Shown here piece by piece: positions 1 to 8,940 of a DNA stretch of 48,924 bases. The stretch comes from Stenotrophomonas ginsengisoli (GTDB lineage Bacteria; Pseudomonadota; Gammaproteobacteria; Xanthomonadales; Xanthomonadaceae). The position numbers were made by a program, and so were the translations under genes. Each line of letters starts with the position of its first letter. Position 1 is the stretch's first letter. The stretch spans positions 1 through 48,924 of the forward strand of contig NZ_LDJM01000009.1 in assembly GCF_001431485.1 (NCBI RefSeq). The letters run 5' to 3'. Under the pieces are notes generated by a model. It did not search any database, was not told the DNA's origin, and worked only from the letters and a program-made list of their open reading frames with translations.

Positions 1-191
1 AGGGCAGAAACGCGGGAAACCTCAGGGTCAGGTTGGCTTGTCTGTCTGAAGCAGGTAAAAGCTTCCACAGGAAACCCGGGTCAGAGTGGCCTTTCTGAGG
101 TGGCGACTACCGTGCTTGAAGCAAAGCTTCCGCCCGCTGCGCGTGCGGGTGACTTTTGAGGCCGCAAAAGTCACCGAAACCCGGGTCAGAG
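1..191 (+). repeat. Degenerate/partial copies of a structured dispersed repeat (copy A)
   Basis: This stretch carries broken pieces of the repeat seen complete at 298-641. Positions 22-69 match the head of the second variant at 2529 (GGTCAGGTTGGCTT, then GAAGCAGGTAA-AGCTTCCACA). Positions 73-170s match the first variant up to its hairpin, GGTGACTTTT paired with AAAAGTCACC. Pieces are joined at the sequence AAACCCGGGTCAGAG, which occurs at 73-86 (one A fewer), 177-191, 259-274 and 298-312. No credible gene is seen in 1-719. The open frames there are by-products of the repeat and of its hexamer tract. Confidence 0.7.
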
Positions 192-297
192 TGAAGTGGC
201 CCGTTTTCGTGGACAGGGTAGTCAGGGGACAGTCCTGACCTGTTGATATTGCTGTTCCAAAACCCGGGTCAGAGTCGCCTTTTCGAGGCGGCGAGGG

Positions 298-641
<344 letters not shown>

Positions 642-719
642 GACCCTTGATTGGTCTGCAAAGTCGCGCATGAGGCGACGGCCAGCGGTACTGCCGGGAC
701 AGACGGTTGCAGCAGCTGC

Positions 720-1193
720 TCAGGGCTCGCCGTTGTCGGGCATCAGCAGGGCCAGGGGCGCGCAGGCGGGGGCGCTGCAACCGAAGTAACGCGTAGGGCC
801 ATCACCGGTCCAGCTGGCCGTGCCGGCGGCATTGATGCGGTAGTGCCAGCGCTCGCCGTGAGCGATCAGCGTGCCGGTGATCTCGCAGGGCAGGTGGTCA
901 AAGCTGCGGTGTGGCAATTCCGGGTATTCGGTGGCGGCCGCAAAGAACTGTGCCACCTGCTCACGGCTCAACTGCCAGGCTTTGCAGGCATCAGGAAATC
1001 CCTTGCCGCCCGATTCGGGGTGGTCCATCAGCTGTGCCGGCGTGGTACTCAGCACCTGCAGCGCGGTTTTGCCATCAGCGGCTGGGGCTGGATGGCTGCT
1101 GCAGGCGCTCAGGCTCAGGCTCAGCAGCAGGGGTGTACAGGCCAGCGCCTTCGCCAGCAGTCTTGTTGGAAATGACATCGTGGGCGTAAACAT
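720..1193 (-). CDS. Small lipoprotein, candidate immunity protein for the adjacent amidase
   Basis: The product is about 157 residues with an N-terminal hydrophobic stretch ending in the lipobox LSAC, so it should be lipidated and face the periplasm. The rest contains several further Cys (KAWQL and PCEITG regions, YFGCSAPAC near the end) that could form disulfides. I do not recognise the family. The ATG at 1193 is preceded by AGGTGA at a reasonable distance. A GTG at 1202 and an ATG at 1178 are alternatives. The 5' part overlaps the 3' end of the amidase gene by about 120 nt in another frame, an unusually long overlap implying tight coupling. An outer-membrane or periplasmic lipoprotein coupled to a peptidoglycan amidase that lacks a signal peptide suggests an immunity role; this is inference. 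Confidence 0.7.
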   Translation of the reverse strand: MFTPTMSFPTRLLAKALACTPLLLSLSLSACSSHPAPAADGKTALQVLSTTPAQLMDHPESGGKGFPDACKAWQLSREQVAQFFAAATEYPELPHRSFDHLPCEITGTLIAHGERWHYRINAAGTASWTGDGPTRYFGCSAPACAPLALLMPDNGEP

Positions 1194-1977
1194 CGCGGTC
1201 ACCTATCCCGTAGTGTTGCTGCAGGGTATTTATCAGCCGGTTGATCGAGGCTTGCTGGGCTGCGGTGGGCGCTTCCCACTTGCCGCCCAGATGACGGCCC
1301 ACCACCTCGATGCCAATGCTGTCCTCGTTGAGCGGGTAGCGCTGAGGATAATCCTTGGCTTTTTCATGGTTGTAGGTCGCGGTAGGGCTCCAGCCCCGCT
1401 GCCTGGCCAGCGCGGCCTCCTCGGGTGAGCAGCTGGCCTCCTCGACGCAGCGCGACTTTATCTTTCCCACATGTAGTGTGCGCTGTTCCAGGCTGGCGGT
1501 CTGGTAAATGGTGCCGTCCTTGTCGACCAGGAAATGGGTGCCGTACTGCACCCCGTCGCGGCCGCTGGCAAACGCGCGCAGGGCGCTGTCGGCGGTGGCC
1601 GATTCGGTCCGATGCAGCACCACAGCATGCACCTGATTAAGACGGCCGCGGCCCAGACCTGCCACCTCGTTGCGCACGATGTCTGGATCGGTCAGCCAGC
1701 CATCCCGTACTGCCGGGTCGGGTTGCGGCTGTGTCAGAACCTGCTCCAGATGGATACTGGCCCGGTACACCGGGGGCAGATCGCCGTGTGGGCGGTAAAC
1801 CGCGAATATCTGCTGGCCGACCTGGGTGATGTCATCGATGCGTTTGACCAACGGATTGCCATGCACGGCATTTTCCAGTGCCTGTTCAATGCGGGGGCGA
1901 TGTGCCTCGTCCAGCGCCAGGCCATCCAGATGCGCTGCGATCTGCTGCTTCAATGCGGCTTGTGTGGGATCACTCAT
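1075..1977 (-). CDS. N-acetylmuramoyl-L-alanine amidase domain protein (Amidase_2/PGRP), candidate antibacterial effector
   Basis: A 300-residue protein. Residues 115-285 form an Amidase_2/peptidoglycan-recognition domain: LHRTES (His122, zinc ligand), GTHFLVDKDGTIYQ (about 147-160), LHVG (169), NEDSIGIEVVG (217-227) and AHDVISNKTAGEG (His266). The third zinc ligand, usually Asp or Cys, seems to be replaced by Glu near 276. This family cleaves the MurNAc-L-Ala amide bond. There is no signal peptide, so the enzyme must be exported another way or act in the cytoplasm. The first 110 residues are not amidase. Residues 43-82, with -RIDDI- and -FAVYRP-, faintly resemble the VirD4-interacting domain of Xanthomonas T4SS effectors, though that domain is normally C-terminal. 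The downstream lipoprotein gene overlaps. A GTAAAAGGCG segment precedes the ATG. Confidence 0.85.
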   Translation of the reverse strand: MSDPTQAALKQQIAAHLDGLALDEAHRPRIEQALENAVHGNPLVKRIDDITQVGQQIFAVYRPHGDLPPVYRASIHLEQVLTQPQPDPAVRDGWLTDPDIVRNEVAGLGRGRLNQVHAVVLHRTESATADSALRAFASGRDGVQYGTHFLVDKDGTIYQTASLEQRTLHVGKIKSRCVEEASCSPEEAALARQRGWSPTATYNHEKAKDYPQRYPLNEDSIGIEVVGRHLGGKWEAPTAAQQASINRLINTLQQHYGIGDRDVYAHDVISNKTAGEGAGLYTPAAEPEPERLQQPSSPSR

Positions 1978-2265
1978 CGCCTTTTACCTGCTATGCGGGT
2001 GGGCTGGTGCCTTGCCACGCTGGATGGAATTGCCGGCAGGGTCAAGCAATCAGCGCTGTTTGCGTGAAACTTGTCACGGTCCCTGCATATCGGTATGCAT
2101 CCGGGGCGATTGGCGGCGGCTTGGCTCAACCGTTTATACCGGTTAACAGTATCTGCCGCTGGGTTTGCGGTTGACGTTGAGCAGACATTGGTACGCTGAA
2201 TAGCGTTTGCAGCCGCAAAGGTCACACTGCCAAATAAGCGATCCAAGAAAACTCGCAAAAAACTC
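1978..2265. other. Non-coding stretch upstream of the amidase gene
   Basis: No gene is seen. On the minus strand TATAAA (2138-2133), inside an inverted repeat (AACCG/CCGGTT, 2128-2144), is a possible -10 element about 155 nt before the amidase ATG. No convincing -35 element was found. Toward 2266 the sequence turns A-rich and runs into the repeat junction. Confidence 0.35.
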
Positions 2266-2834
<569 letters not shown>

Positions 2835-2973
2835 TGTGCATATCCGTTGGGTTGATTGGCTGTTGCGATTTGCTTCTGAAATCACGAGTCTGGGTGCACT
2901 TCTGTGATCTCAGTCGTGCAGCGGAGATAGCCATGGGTTAACTTCACACGCTCAACTATTCAAGGAGATGGCA

Positions 2974-3360
2974 ATGACGTTGAGTAACGTAGTACTGGGT
3001 GCAGTGGTTGCGTTGGCTGCGCCGTGTGCGCTGGCCGCAACCTCTTCTGATCCTCTGTATGGCGAGGATGCGCAGGCGCTGGCGCTGCTGCAGTGCCAGG
3101 CCGATTACGCCGAACGTTATGCCAAGGCGGTGACCGCGCAGCGGGCCACGGCGACGGAAGTGGCAACGGCAGCACATGCCAGCTGTGCGGCGCAGTTCGA
3201 GGCTTTCGTGCGGTCACGGTTGACGGCGGCAGGTGATGCCGAGCGGGCGCAGGCCATGTTTTCGCCAGCGGCATTTGTCGAACATCACAGTCAACGCATG
3301 CGTGATTACGCTCATGCCCGCACGCTGGATGTGTATCTGCGCAGCACTGCTACGTTCTGA
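2974..3360 (+). CDS. Small secreted protein of unknown function
   Basis: About 128 residues. The start at 2974 is chosen because AAGGAG (2962-2967) lies 6 nt before it; the ATG at 2968 directly abuts the ribosome site. The N-terminus is a typical Sec signal peptide (hydrophobic core, then CALA-A cleavage). The mature part is mostly helical and Ala-rich, with Cys in LQCQADYAERYA and HASCAAQF, which could form one disulfide. The spacing resembles lysozyme-inhibitor-like small periplasmic proteins, but no family is recognised. It is transcribed alone, with the repeat upstream and a convergent AraC regulator downstream. Confidence 0.7.
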   Translation: MTLSNVVLGAVVALAAPCALAATSSDPLYGEDAQALALLQCQADYAERYAKAVTAQRATATEVATAAHASCAAQFEAFVRSRLTAAGDAERAQAMFSPAAFVEHHSQRMRDYAHARTLDVYLRSTATF

Positions 3361-3448
3361 TTGATGCAGAGCCCACAGCGGGTGCTGATGGGCACGGTGG
3401 TAATGCAGCCTCCGGGTACTGAGGACTTGCAGTCCCGGGCGCTGTGGC

Positions 3449-4405
3449 TCAGGCGGCCTTGCTGGCCGGTGCCAGCGGGGCGGGTTGGGTCTGCAGTTCG
3501 ACGCGGGGGGCTTTGCGGTAGCGCAGGGGGGAGAGGCCGGTTTCGCGGCGGAAGGCCTGGCTGAAGGCGCTGTCCGATTCGTAGCCGAGTTCTTCGGCGA
3601 TGCGGGCCACGCTGTAGGTGGAGCGGCGCAGCAGGCGCATGCCGAGGCGGATGCGCCAGCGCAGCAGGTAGGTCAGCGGGGGCACGCCGACCAGTTTCTT
3701 GAAGTGCTCGGTGAAGCGGGTGCGCGACATGCTGGCGTGGCTGGCCAGCAGGTCCAGGGTCCAGGGCATGGCCGGGTGGGCGTGCATCTGGTTGAGTACC
3801 GGGCCGATATGGCTGTCGGCCAGGGCGTTGAGCCAGTTGGCCGAGGGGGTGCCGCCCTGCTCGAGGAAGGCGCGCAGGCCATGGATCAGCATCAGGTGGG
3901 AGAGGTGGTCCACGGTCAGGGCAGTGCCGGGGCCGGGGTGACGCACTTCCTGCCACAGCTGCTGCAGCGTCCACTGGATCACCGAGGCATGCGCGGCCGG
4001 CAGGCGGATCACCGGGTCCAGCGCTTCCAGCAGCAGGGGCGAGTGGGTCTGGTCGAAGGTGAACTTGCCGCGCAGCACGATCACCTCGTGGCCGCCGCAG
4101 CTCACCACGCCTTCGTCGATCTCCGAGAGCAGGGCGCGGGCATCGCGGGGAATCAGCCGGGGGCGGTTGTACAGCTTGTAGGGGCGGCCATCGGTGAGCA
4201 GATAGCCATCGCCGGCCTGCAGCTGCATCGGCTCGTCTATGCCCTCCACCTGCAGCCAGCACTGGCCCTGCTGGATCACATTGAACTTGATGCCCTCGTA
4301 GGCCGGGAAGGCCAGGCACCAGTCGCCGCCCAGTTCCAGGCGGGTGGTCAGGGCGCTGCGTGGGTTGAGCAGCGAAAGCACACTGGAAAGTGGGTCGAGC
4401 ATCAT
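3449..4405 (-). CDS. AraC-family transcriptional regulator with N-terminal cupin_6-type domain
   Basis: About 318 residues. The N-terminal half (LDPLSSVLSLLNPRSA..., then beta-rich sequence with an LQAGDGYLLTDG turn) matches the AraC_binding/cupin_6 class that senses small ligands. The last 100 residues hold two helix-turn-helix units: MSRTRFTEHFKKLVGVPP and IAEELGYESDSAFSQAFRRETGLSP, a clear AraC signature. The start is set at one of the paired ATGs at 4405/4402; the open frame continues to a TTG at 4426. It is divergent from the roadblock-like gene at 4540, with an inverted repeat in the shared upstream region. The ligand and targets are unknown. Confidence 0.9.
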   Translation of the reverse strand: MMLDPLSSVLSLLNPRSALTTRLELGGDWCLAFPAYEGIKFNVIQQGQCWLQVEGIDEPMQLQAGDGYLLTDGRPYKLYNRPRLIPRDARALLSEIDEGVVSCGGHEVIVLRGKFTFDQTHSPLLLEALDPVIRLPAAHASVIQWTLQQLWQEVRHPGPGTALTVDHLSHLMLIHGLRAFLEQGGTPSANWLNALADSHIGPVLNQMHAHPAMPWTLDLLASHASMSRTRFTEHFKKLVGVPPLTYLLRWRIRLGMRLLRRSTYSVARIAEELGYESDSAFSQAFRRETGLSPLRYRKAPRVELQTQPAPLAPASKAA

Positions 4406-4480
4406 GGTTTGGGACGATCGCGACAAAATTCAGGACGAATTCGAATGTGAAGACGGCCCGGTCTTGGCAATGTGAATACA

Positions 4481-4506
4481 GCGCACGTTCATCGCGAAAT
4501 GTGCGC
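4481..4506. promoter_or_regulatory. Inverted repeat in a divergent promoter region, possible operator
   Basis: GCGCAC (4481-4486) and GTGCGC (4501-4506) are perfect inverted arms around a 14-nt centre, which itself contains TTC...GAA. The element lies 34 nt before the 4540 start and about 75 nt before the AraC-type regulator start. This is the usual place for an operator acting on either gene. AraC proteins more often bind direct repeats, so another regulator is possible. Confidence 0.35.
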
Positions 4507-4539
4507 GGGGACACGTTGCGACTACCTGGGGATACGCAA

Positions 4540-4902
4540 ATGAATGGCAAATTGAATCTGTCCGACCTGAACAATCTGGCCGGTTTCGTCGGCGCGGCGC
4601 TGGTGGACAGCGACAGTGGCATGTCCATGGCCACGGCCGGTGGCGGCAATATCGACCTGGGCCTGGCTGCGGCCGGCAATACCGAGGTGATCCGGGCCAA
4701 GCGCAAGGTGATGGCCAACCTGGGCGTGCGTGATGCGCTGGAAGACGTGCTGATCTCGCTGGGCAACCAGTACCACCTGCTGCGCCCGCTGGAGACCAAC
4801 CCGGAGCTGTTCCTGTACGTGGTGCTGGACCGTTCCAAGGCCAACCTGGCCCTGGCCCGGCATGAACTGAAGTCCTTCGAAAAGACCCTGGATTTCAGCT
4901 GA
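4540..4902 (+). CDS. Roadblock/LC7-like small protein
   Basis: A 120-residue soluble protein without signal peptide or membrane segment. The run FVGAALVDSDSGMSMAT near residue 15 followed by a long helix and a hydrophobic strand (LFLYVVLDRSKANLALARHELKSFEKTL) fits the roadblock/LC7 fold. In bacteria that fold is typically found with small GTPases such as MglA or in regulatory clusters. No GTPase gene is next to it. The start is at ATG 4540 after CTGGGGA (4526-4532); an upstream in-frame extension is unlikely because it would cover the divergent promoter region. The family assignment rests on pattern only. Confidence 0.65.
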   Translation: MNGKLNLSDLNNLAGFVGAALVDSDSGMSMATAGGGNIDLGLAAAGNTEVIRAKRKVMANLGVRDALEDVLISLGNQYHLLRPLETNPELFLYVVLDRSKANLALARHELKSFEKTLDFS

Positions 4903-5041
4903 CCCTGGCGCACGTGCCAACGGCGGTGGCCCTGGCCGCTGCCGTACAGGCTTGACTGCCGGCTGCGACGGTTTGATGGCAGGGCTGGCGTCAGGCGGGA
5001 TAGCTGTCAGGATGGGCCAGGATCGGCAGATGGCAGTACAT

Positions 5042-5572
5042 ATGGAATGGATGGGCAGACGATGGCGCTGGCTGTTGTTGTTGGGCCTGGCCGGCTGCAG
5101 CACATCGGAGCGCTTTGTGCTCAGCCCGGTGCTGGCCGAGCCGGCACCGCGTGAACAAGGCCAGGGCAACAACGGCCCCGGCGCAAGGCCGCAGGGGTTT
5201 GTGGAAGTGACGCAGCGGCTGGCGCCGGCGGTGCAGATCACGGACACGGCAGCCGGGCAGCTGCAGTACCGGGTGCAGGGCAACTTTTCCTCGGCAGGGT
5301 TGTCGGCCCGGCGGATCGGGGCGAGCCAGCAGCAACAGCGGCGCGAGGGTGACCACCTGATCGTCCAGCATTACCTGCAGCTGGCGGCCGTCGCCGGCAA
5401 GGAGGGGGCGCTGGTTCGCGGCTACAACTACCAGCGCGATTATCGGCTGACGCTGCCGGCGGGCATTACCCGGGTCAGCATCGAGTTGCACGAGCGCCGC
5501 GTGGCACGCTCCGGCCAGGCCGCCCCGGAAGAACCGTACCGCTTGCTGGCGCAGACCACTCTGGAATTGTGA
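5042..5572 (+). CDS. Lipoprotein of unknown function
   Basis: The open frame extends upstream, but the signal sequence MGRRWRWLLLLGLAGC, with lipobox LAGC, places the real start at ATG 5042 or 5051. The product is about 176 residues: a Pro/Gly-rich linker after the lipidated Cys, then a beta-rich domain with repeated strand-like segments (AGQLQYRVQGNF, LIVQHYLQLAAV, DYRLTLPAGITRVSIELHERRV). No family is recognised. It most likely sits in the outer or inner membrane facing the periplasm. About 210 nt separate it from the downstream transporter gene. Confidence 0.7.
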   Translation: MEWMGRRWRWLLLLGLAGCSTSERFVLSPVLAEPAPREQGQGNNGPGARPQGFVEVTQRLAPAVQITDTAAGQLQYRVQGNFSSAGLSARRIGASQQQQRREGDHLIVQHYLQLAAVAGKEGALVRGYNYQRDYRLTLPAGITRVSIELHERRVARSGQAAPEEPYRLLAQTTLEL

Positions 5573-5744
5573 ACCCACCCGGCGCGCACTGCGGCGTGGG
5601 GTGATGCGGCTGGATGATTGCCAGCGGCAGGCCGGTTTTTTTGCCGCGCCGGGCATGTGGTGCCGCGCCTGCCCGGCGGCCGGGCCACAGGTTGCCCGGT
5701 GTTTTTGACAGCCTTGCTGCGCTGCGGCATGGTGGGCGCCTGCA

Positions 5745-5765
5745 GGCCGCGTCGCGGCCTTTTTT
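5745..5765 (+). terminator. Intrinsic-terminator-like hairpin in front of the transporter gene
   Basis: GGCCG-CGTCG-CGGCC (5745-5759) is followed by TTTTTT (5760-5765). It ends only 16 nt before the transporter ATG at 5782. It may simply end the lipoprotein transcript, but its position inside the leader also suits conditional termination. The ribosome site GGCGGAG (5770-5776) follows immediately. Confidence 0.55.
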
Positions 5766-5781
5766 GGTGGCGGAGTCTTCA

Positions 5782-7104
5782 ATGAACGCAGTTCTTGCGG
5801 CGGTGGGCATCATGCTGGTGATGAGCCTGTGCCGGATCCATGTGGTGGTGGCGCTGATCATCGGCGCGCTGGCCGGCGGCCTGCTCGGCGGGCTGGGCAT
5901 GGAGGCCACCCTGGCCGCCTTCAACAAGGGCCTGGGCGCCGGGGCCACGGTGGCCCTGTCCTATGCGCTGCTGGGCGCGTTCGCGGTGGCCATCGGCAAG
6001 TCAGGCCTGGCCCATGCCCTGGCCGACCGCATTCTGGCCATGGTCGGTCGCCAGCACAGCGAAAAAGCCACTGCCTCGGTCAAATGGTTGCTGATCGCCC
6101 TGCTGCTGGCGGTGTCGGTGGCCTCGCAGAACGTGCTGCCCATCCATATCGCCTTCATTCCGCTGCTGGTGCCGCCGCTGCTGTACGTGCTGAGCAAGCT
6201 GCAGATCGACCGTCGCCTGATTGCCTGTGTGATCACCTTCGGCCTGATTACCCCGTACATGTTCCTGCCGGTGGGCTTTGGCAACATCTTCCTCAACAAC
6301 ATCCTGCTGGCCAATGTGACCAAGGCCGGGGTGGATGTGAGTGGGGTCAATGTCACCCAGGCCATGCTGATTCCAGCCCTGGGCATGGTGTTCGGCCTGC
6401 TGGTGGCGGTGCTTTTCAGCTACCGCAAGAAGCGGGTCTACAACCTGGCCAAAATCAGCCAGACCGAGCGCAACCAGGTGCAGTACAACCCGCGCACCCT
6501 GGCCGTGGCCGGGCTGGCGGTGGCGGTGGCCTTTGCCGTGCAGCTGTGGCTGGATTCGATGATCGTCGGCGCGCTGCTGGGCTTTGTGGTGTTCACCGTG
6601 AGCGGGGTGGTGCGCTGGCGCGAGGCCGATGACCTGTTCACCGAGGGCATGAAGATGATGGCCATGATCGGCTTCATCATGATTTCCGCCCAGGGCTTTG
6701 CCGAGGTGATGACCGCCACCGGCCAGGTGACCAGCCTGGTGGACAGCTCGGTCAGCCTGATCGGCGAAAGCCGCGGCCTGGGTGCGCTGATGATGCTGGT
6801 GGTCGGCCTGCTGGTGACCATGGGCATCGGCTCCTCGTTCTCCACCGTGCCGATCATTGCCGCCATCTTCGTGCCGCTGTGCCTGGCCCTGGGCTTCAGC
6901 CCGATGGCCACGGTGTGCATCGTCGGCACCGCCGGTGCGCTGGGCGATGCCGGCTCGCCGGCCTCCGATTCCACCCTGGGGCCGACCTCGGGCCTGAACG
7001 TGGATGGCCAGCACCACCACATCTGGGACTCGGTGGTGCCCACTTTCCTGCATTACAACCTGCCGTTGCTGGCCTTCGGCTGGATCGCGGCGATGGTGCT
7101 GTAA
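5782..7104 (+). CDS. Na+/H+ antiporter-family (NhaC/YuiF-type) transporter
   Basis: A 440-residue inner-membrane protein with about 11-12 hydrophobic segments. The start [20 protein letters not shown] is followed by a Gly-rich helix. Characteristic are a re-entrant-like [18 protein letters not shown] region and a C-terminal [18 protein letters not shown] and [19 protein letters not shown] stretch typical of the Na_H_antiporter/NhaC and YuiF-like family. Related proteins carry Na+/H+ or amino acids, including histidine candidates, so the substrate is not settled. The ATG at 5782 has GGCGGAG just upstream. A terminator-like hairpin lies in its leader and a strong terminator follows at 7127. Confidence 0.85.
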   Translation: MNAVLAAVGIMLVMSLCRIHVVVALIIGALAGGLLGGLGMEATLAAFNKGLGAGATVALSYALLGAFAVAIGKSGLAHALADRILAMVGRQHSEKATASVKWLLIALLLAVSVASQNVLPIHIAFIPLLVPPLLYVLSKLQIDRRLIACVITFGLITPYMFLPVGFGNIFLNNILLANVTKAGVDVSGVNVTQAMLIPALGMVFGLLVAVLFSYRKKRVYNLAKISQTERNQVQYNPRTLAVAGLAVAVAFAVQLWLDSMIVGALLGFVVFTVSGVVRWREADDLFTEGMKMMAMIGFIMISAQGFAEVMTATGQVTSLVDSSVSLIGESRGLGALMMLVVGLLVTMGIGSSFSTVPIIAAIFVPLCLALGFSPMATVCIVGTAGALGDAGSPASDSTLGPTSGLNVDGQHHHIWDSVVPTFLHYNLPLLAFGWIAAMVL

Positions 7105-7126
7105 GCGCGCCAACGCTGTGCATGAG

Positions 7127-7153
7127 AAAGCCCGCTGCAAGGCGGGCTTTTTT
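7127..7153. terminator. Bidirectional intrinsic terminator
   Basis: AAAGCCCGC (7127-7135) and GCGGGCTTT (7142-7150) form a perfect 9-bp stem with a 6-nt loop, followed by further Ts to 7153. It lies between the convergent transporter and TonB-like small gene. The A-rich left arm gives a U-run on the minus strand too. Confidence 0.85.
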
Positions 7154-7181
7154 GTGGCGCAGACAAGGCGATACCGCCGGC

Positions 7182-7586
7182 TCAGCGGATGCGGAAATCC
7201 ATGTTCAGCAGCGCGGGCCGGGGCTGGCCATCCACCCGGGCCGGGGACCACTGCACCGACAGGATCTGCTGCTCCTGTTCGGCGCTGAGCGCATAGCCGG
7301 CCGGATAACTGACGGCCAGCTCCTGGGGCATGCCGCTGCTGTCCAGGGCGACCACCACGCAGACCAGCTCGCTGCCCGAGCGCAGCCAGATGTTGCGGTC
7401 AAAACGCGGCAGCCGGGCCAGTGCCTGCGGCTTGTCATCGGCGTCATCGGCCAGGATGTGGTCCGGCCGCTCCTGCTGGAATACCGCCAGCAGTGGCGCT
7501 TTGGTGCACGAGGTGATGGGGCGCTCGCGTGCAGCGGTGTTGCCTGCAGGCAGCAACAGGGCGGTCAACAGCAGGACGGGTTTCAT
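7182..7586 (-). CDS. Small secreted protein resembling a TonB C-terminal (energy-transducer) domain
   Basis: About 134 residues. MKPVLLLTALLLPAGNTAARE is a signal peptide. Then come DRNIWLRSGSELVCVVVALDSSGMPQELAVSYPAGYALSAEQEQQILSVQWSPARVDGQP in pieces, with the strand-helix-strand pattern of a TonB C-terminal domain (variable start, SSG turn, helix before a W-x-P-A strand). It lacks the transmembrane anchor and Pro-rich linker of real TonB, so it is probably a periplasmic protein and not a transducer. The ATG at 7586 has GAGG five bases upstream. It is divergent from the alcohol dehydrogenase gene. Confidence 0.6.
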   Translation of the reverse strand: MKPVLLLTALLLPAGNTAARERPITSCTKAPLLAVFQQERPDHILADDADDKPQALARLPRFDRNIWLRSGSELVCVVVALDSSGMPQELAVSYPAGYALSAEQEQQILSVQWSPARVDGQPRPALLNMDFRIR

Positions 7587-7745
7587 CGGCACCTCGGTGT
7601 GGAACTGCGGTGGTCGGGGCTGGTCTGTCTGCGGCCACTGGCAACGGATTGGATGCAGCGCAGGCAGGCGATCGGCAGTCAGGTGTGCTGCCTGTGTACG
7701 TCAACCAGGACGGCACGGCAAGCGGCCCGCACTGGCTGGCGGAAT

Positions 7746-7793
7746 TTGATCCGTATCAAGGTCATAACTTTGGTTGTGCCGACAATGGCCGGG
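7746..7793 (+). promoter_or_regulatory. FNR/ANR-type box with class II promoter upstream of the alcohol dehydrogenase
   Basis: TTGAT-CCGT-ATCAA (7746-7759) is a perfect match to the FNR/ANR consensus TTGAT-N4-ATCAA. Its centre (7752.5) is about 41 bases before the start predicted from the -10-like GACAAT (7781-7786). The ADH ATG follows at 7820 with GTTGGAG upstream. This geometry is that of oxygen-responsive class II activation. The transcription start is inferred. Confidence 0.7.
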
Positions 7794-7819
7794 TCACCCA
7801 CTGCTGTTGGAGCCTAGCC

Positions 7820-8911
7820 ATGACCATGATGAAAGCTGCCGTGTTTGTCGAGAAGGGCCGGATCGAGATCGTGGACAAGCCGATCCCGGATGTCGGCCCC
7901 AACGATGCGCTGATCCGTATCACCACCACCACCATCTGCGGCACCGACGTGCATATCCTCAAGGGCGAGTACCCGGTGGCCAAGGGCCTGACCATCGGCC
8001 ACGAGCCGGTGGGGGTGATCGAGAAACTGGGCAGTGCGGTGCGTGGCTACCAGGAAGGCCAGCGGGTGATTGCCGGTGCCATCTGCCCGAACTTCAACAG
8101 CTATGCCGCCCAGGACGGGGTGGCCAGCCAGGACGGTAGCTACCTGGATGGCGAGCGCTGCCGTTGCCATGGCTACAAGGCCACGGCCGGCTGGCGCTTC
8201 GGCAACCTGATCGACGGTACCCAGGCCGAATACCTGTTGGTGCCCGATGCCCAGGCCAACCTGGCCCCGGTGCCGGACGGGCTGACCGACGAGCAGGTGC
8301 TGATGTGCCCGGACATCATGTCCACCGGCTTCAAGGGTGCGGAAAACGCCAATATCCGCATCGGCGACACCGTGGTGGTGTTTGCCCAGGGCCCGATCGG
8401 CCTGTGCGCCACCGCCGGTGCGCGCCTGCTCGGCGCCACCACCATCATTGCCGTGGATGGCAATGACGAGCGCCTGGCCATGGCGGGCAGGATGGGCGCC
8501 GATGTGACCCTGAACTTCCGCAATGTCGATGTGGTGAGCGAGGTGCACCGACTCACCGGCGGGCGCGGTGCGGACAGCGCGATCGAGGCGCTGGGCACCC
8601 AGCTGACCTTCGAGCAGGGAATCAAGGTGCTCAAGCCCGGCGGCACCCTGTCCAGCCTGGGCGTGTATTCGGAGGACCTGAAAATCCCGATGTCCGCCTT
8701 TGCTGCCGGCCTGGGCGACCACACCATCCGCACCGCGCTGTGCCCGGGGGGCAAGGAGCGCATGCGCCGGCTGATGAACGTGATCCAGGCCAACCGCCTG
8801 GACCTGGGCGCCCTGGTCACTCACCAGCGCAAGCTCGATGACATCGTCGAGGCCTATGACCTGTTCGCCAACCAGCGCGATGGCGTGCTGAAGATAGCGA
8901 TCAAGCCCTGA
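7820..8911 (+). CDS. Zinc-dependent medium-chain alcohol dehydrogenase (secondary-alcohol/TBADH-like)
   Basis: A 363-residue MDR-family oxidoreductase interconverting alcohols and ketones or aldehydes. Catalytic zinc ligands are visible: Cys in TICGTDVH, His and Glu in GHEPVG. The Rossmann part has VVVFAQGPIGLCATAGARLLG and IIAVDGND; the acidic Asp after the second strand suggests a preference for NAD(H). The middle segment (ATAGWRFGNLIDGTQAEYLLVPDA..., CPDIMSTGFKGAENA) is very like the Thermoanaerobacter/Clostridium secondary alcohol dehydrogenase group, and the usual four-Cys structural zinc lobe is missing. Start options are ATG 7820, 7826 and 7829, with GTTGGAG upstream. A perfect FNR-type box suggests induction under low oxygen. 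Confidence 0.9.
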   Translation: MTMMKAAVFVEKGRIEIVDKPIPDVGPNDALIRITTTTICGTDVHILKGEYPVAKGLTIGHEPVGVIEKLGSAVRGYQEGQRVIAGAICPNFNSYAAQDGVASQDGSYLDGERCRCHGYKATAGWRFGNLIDGTQAEYLLVPDAQANLAPVPDGLTDEQVLMCPDIMSTGFKGAENANIRIGDTVVVFAQGPIGLCATAGARLLGATTIIAVDGNDERLAMAGRMGADVTLNFRNVDVVSEVHRLTGGRGADSAIEALGTQLTFEQGIKVLKPGGTLSSLGVYSEDLKIPMSAFAAGLGDHTIRTALCPGGKERMRRLMNVIQANRLDLGALVTHQRKLDDIVEAYDLFANQRDGVLKIAIKP

Positions 8912-8940
8912 GCCGCGGGCAAGGCATCGATGCCGGCAGC

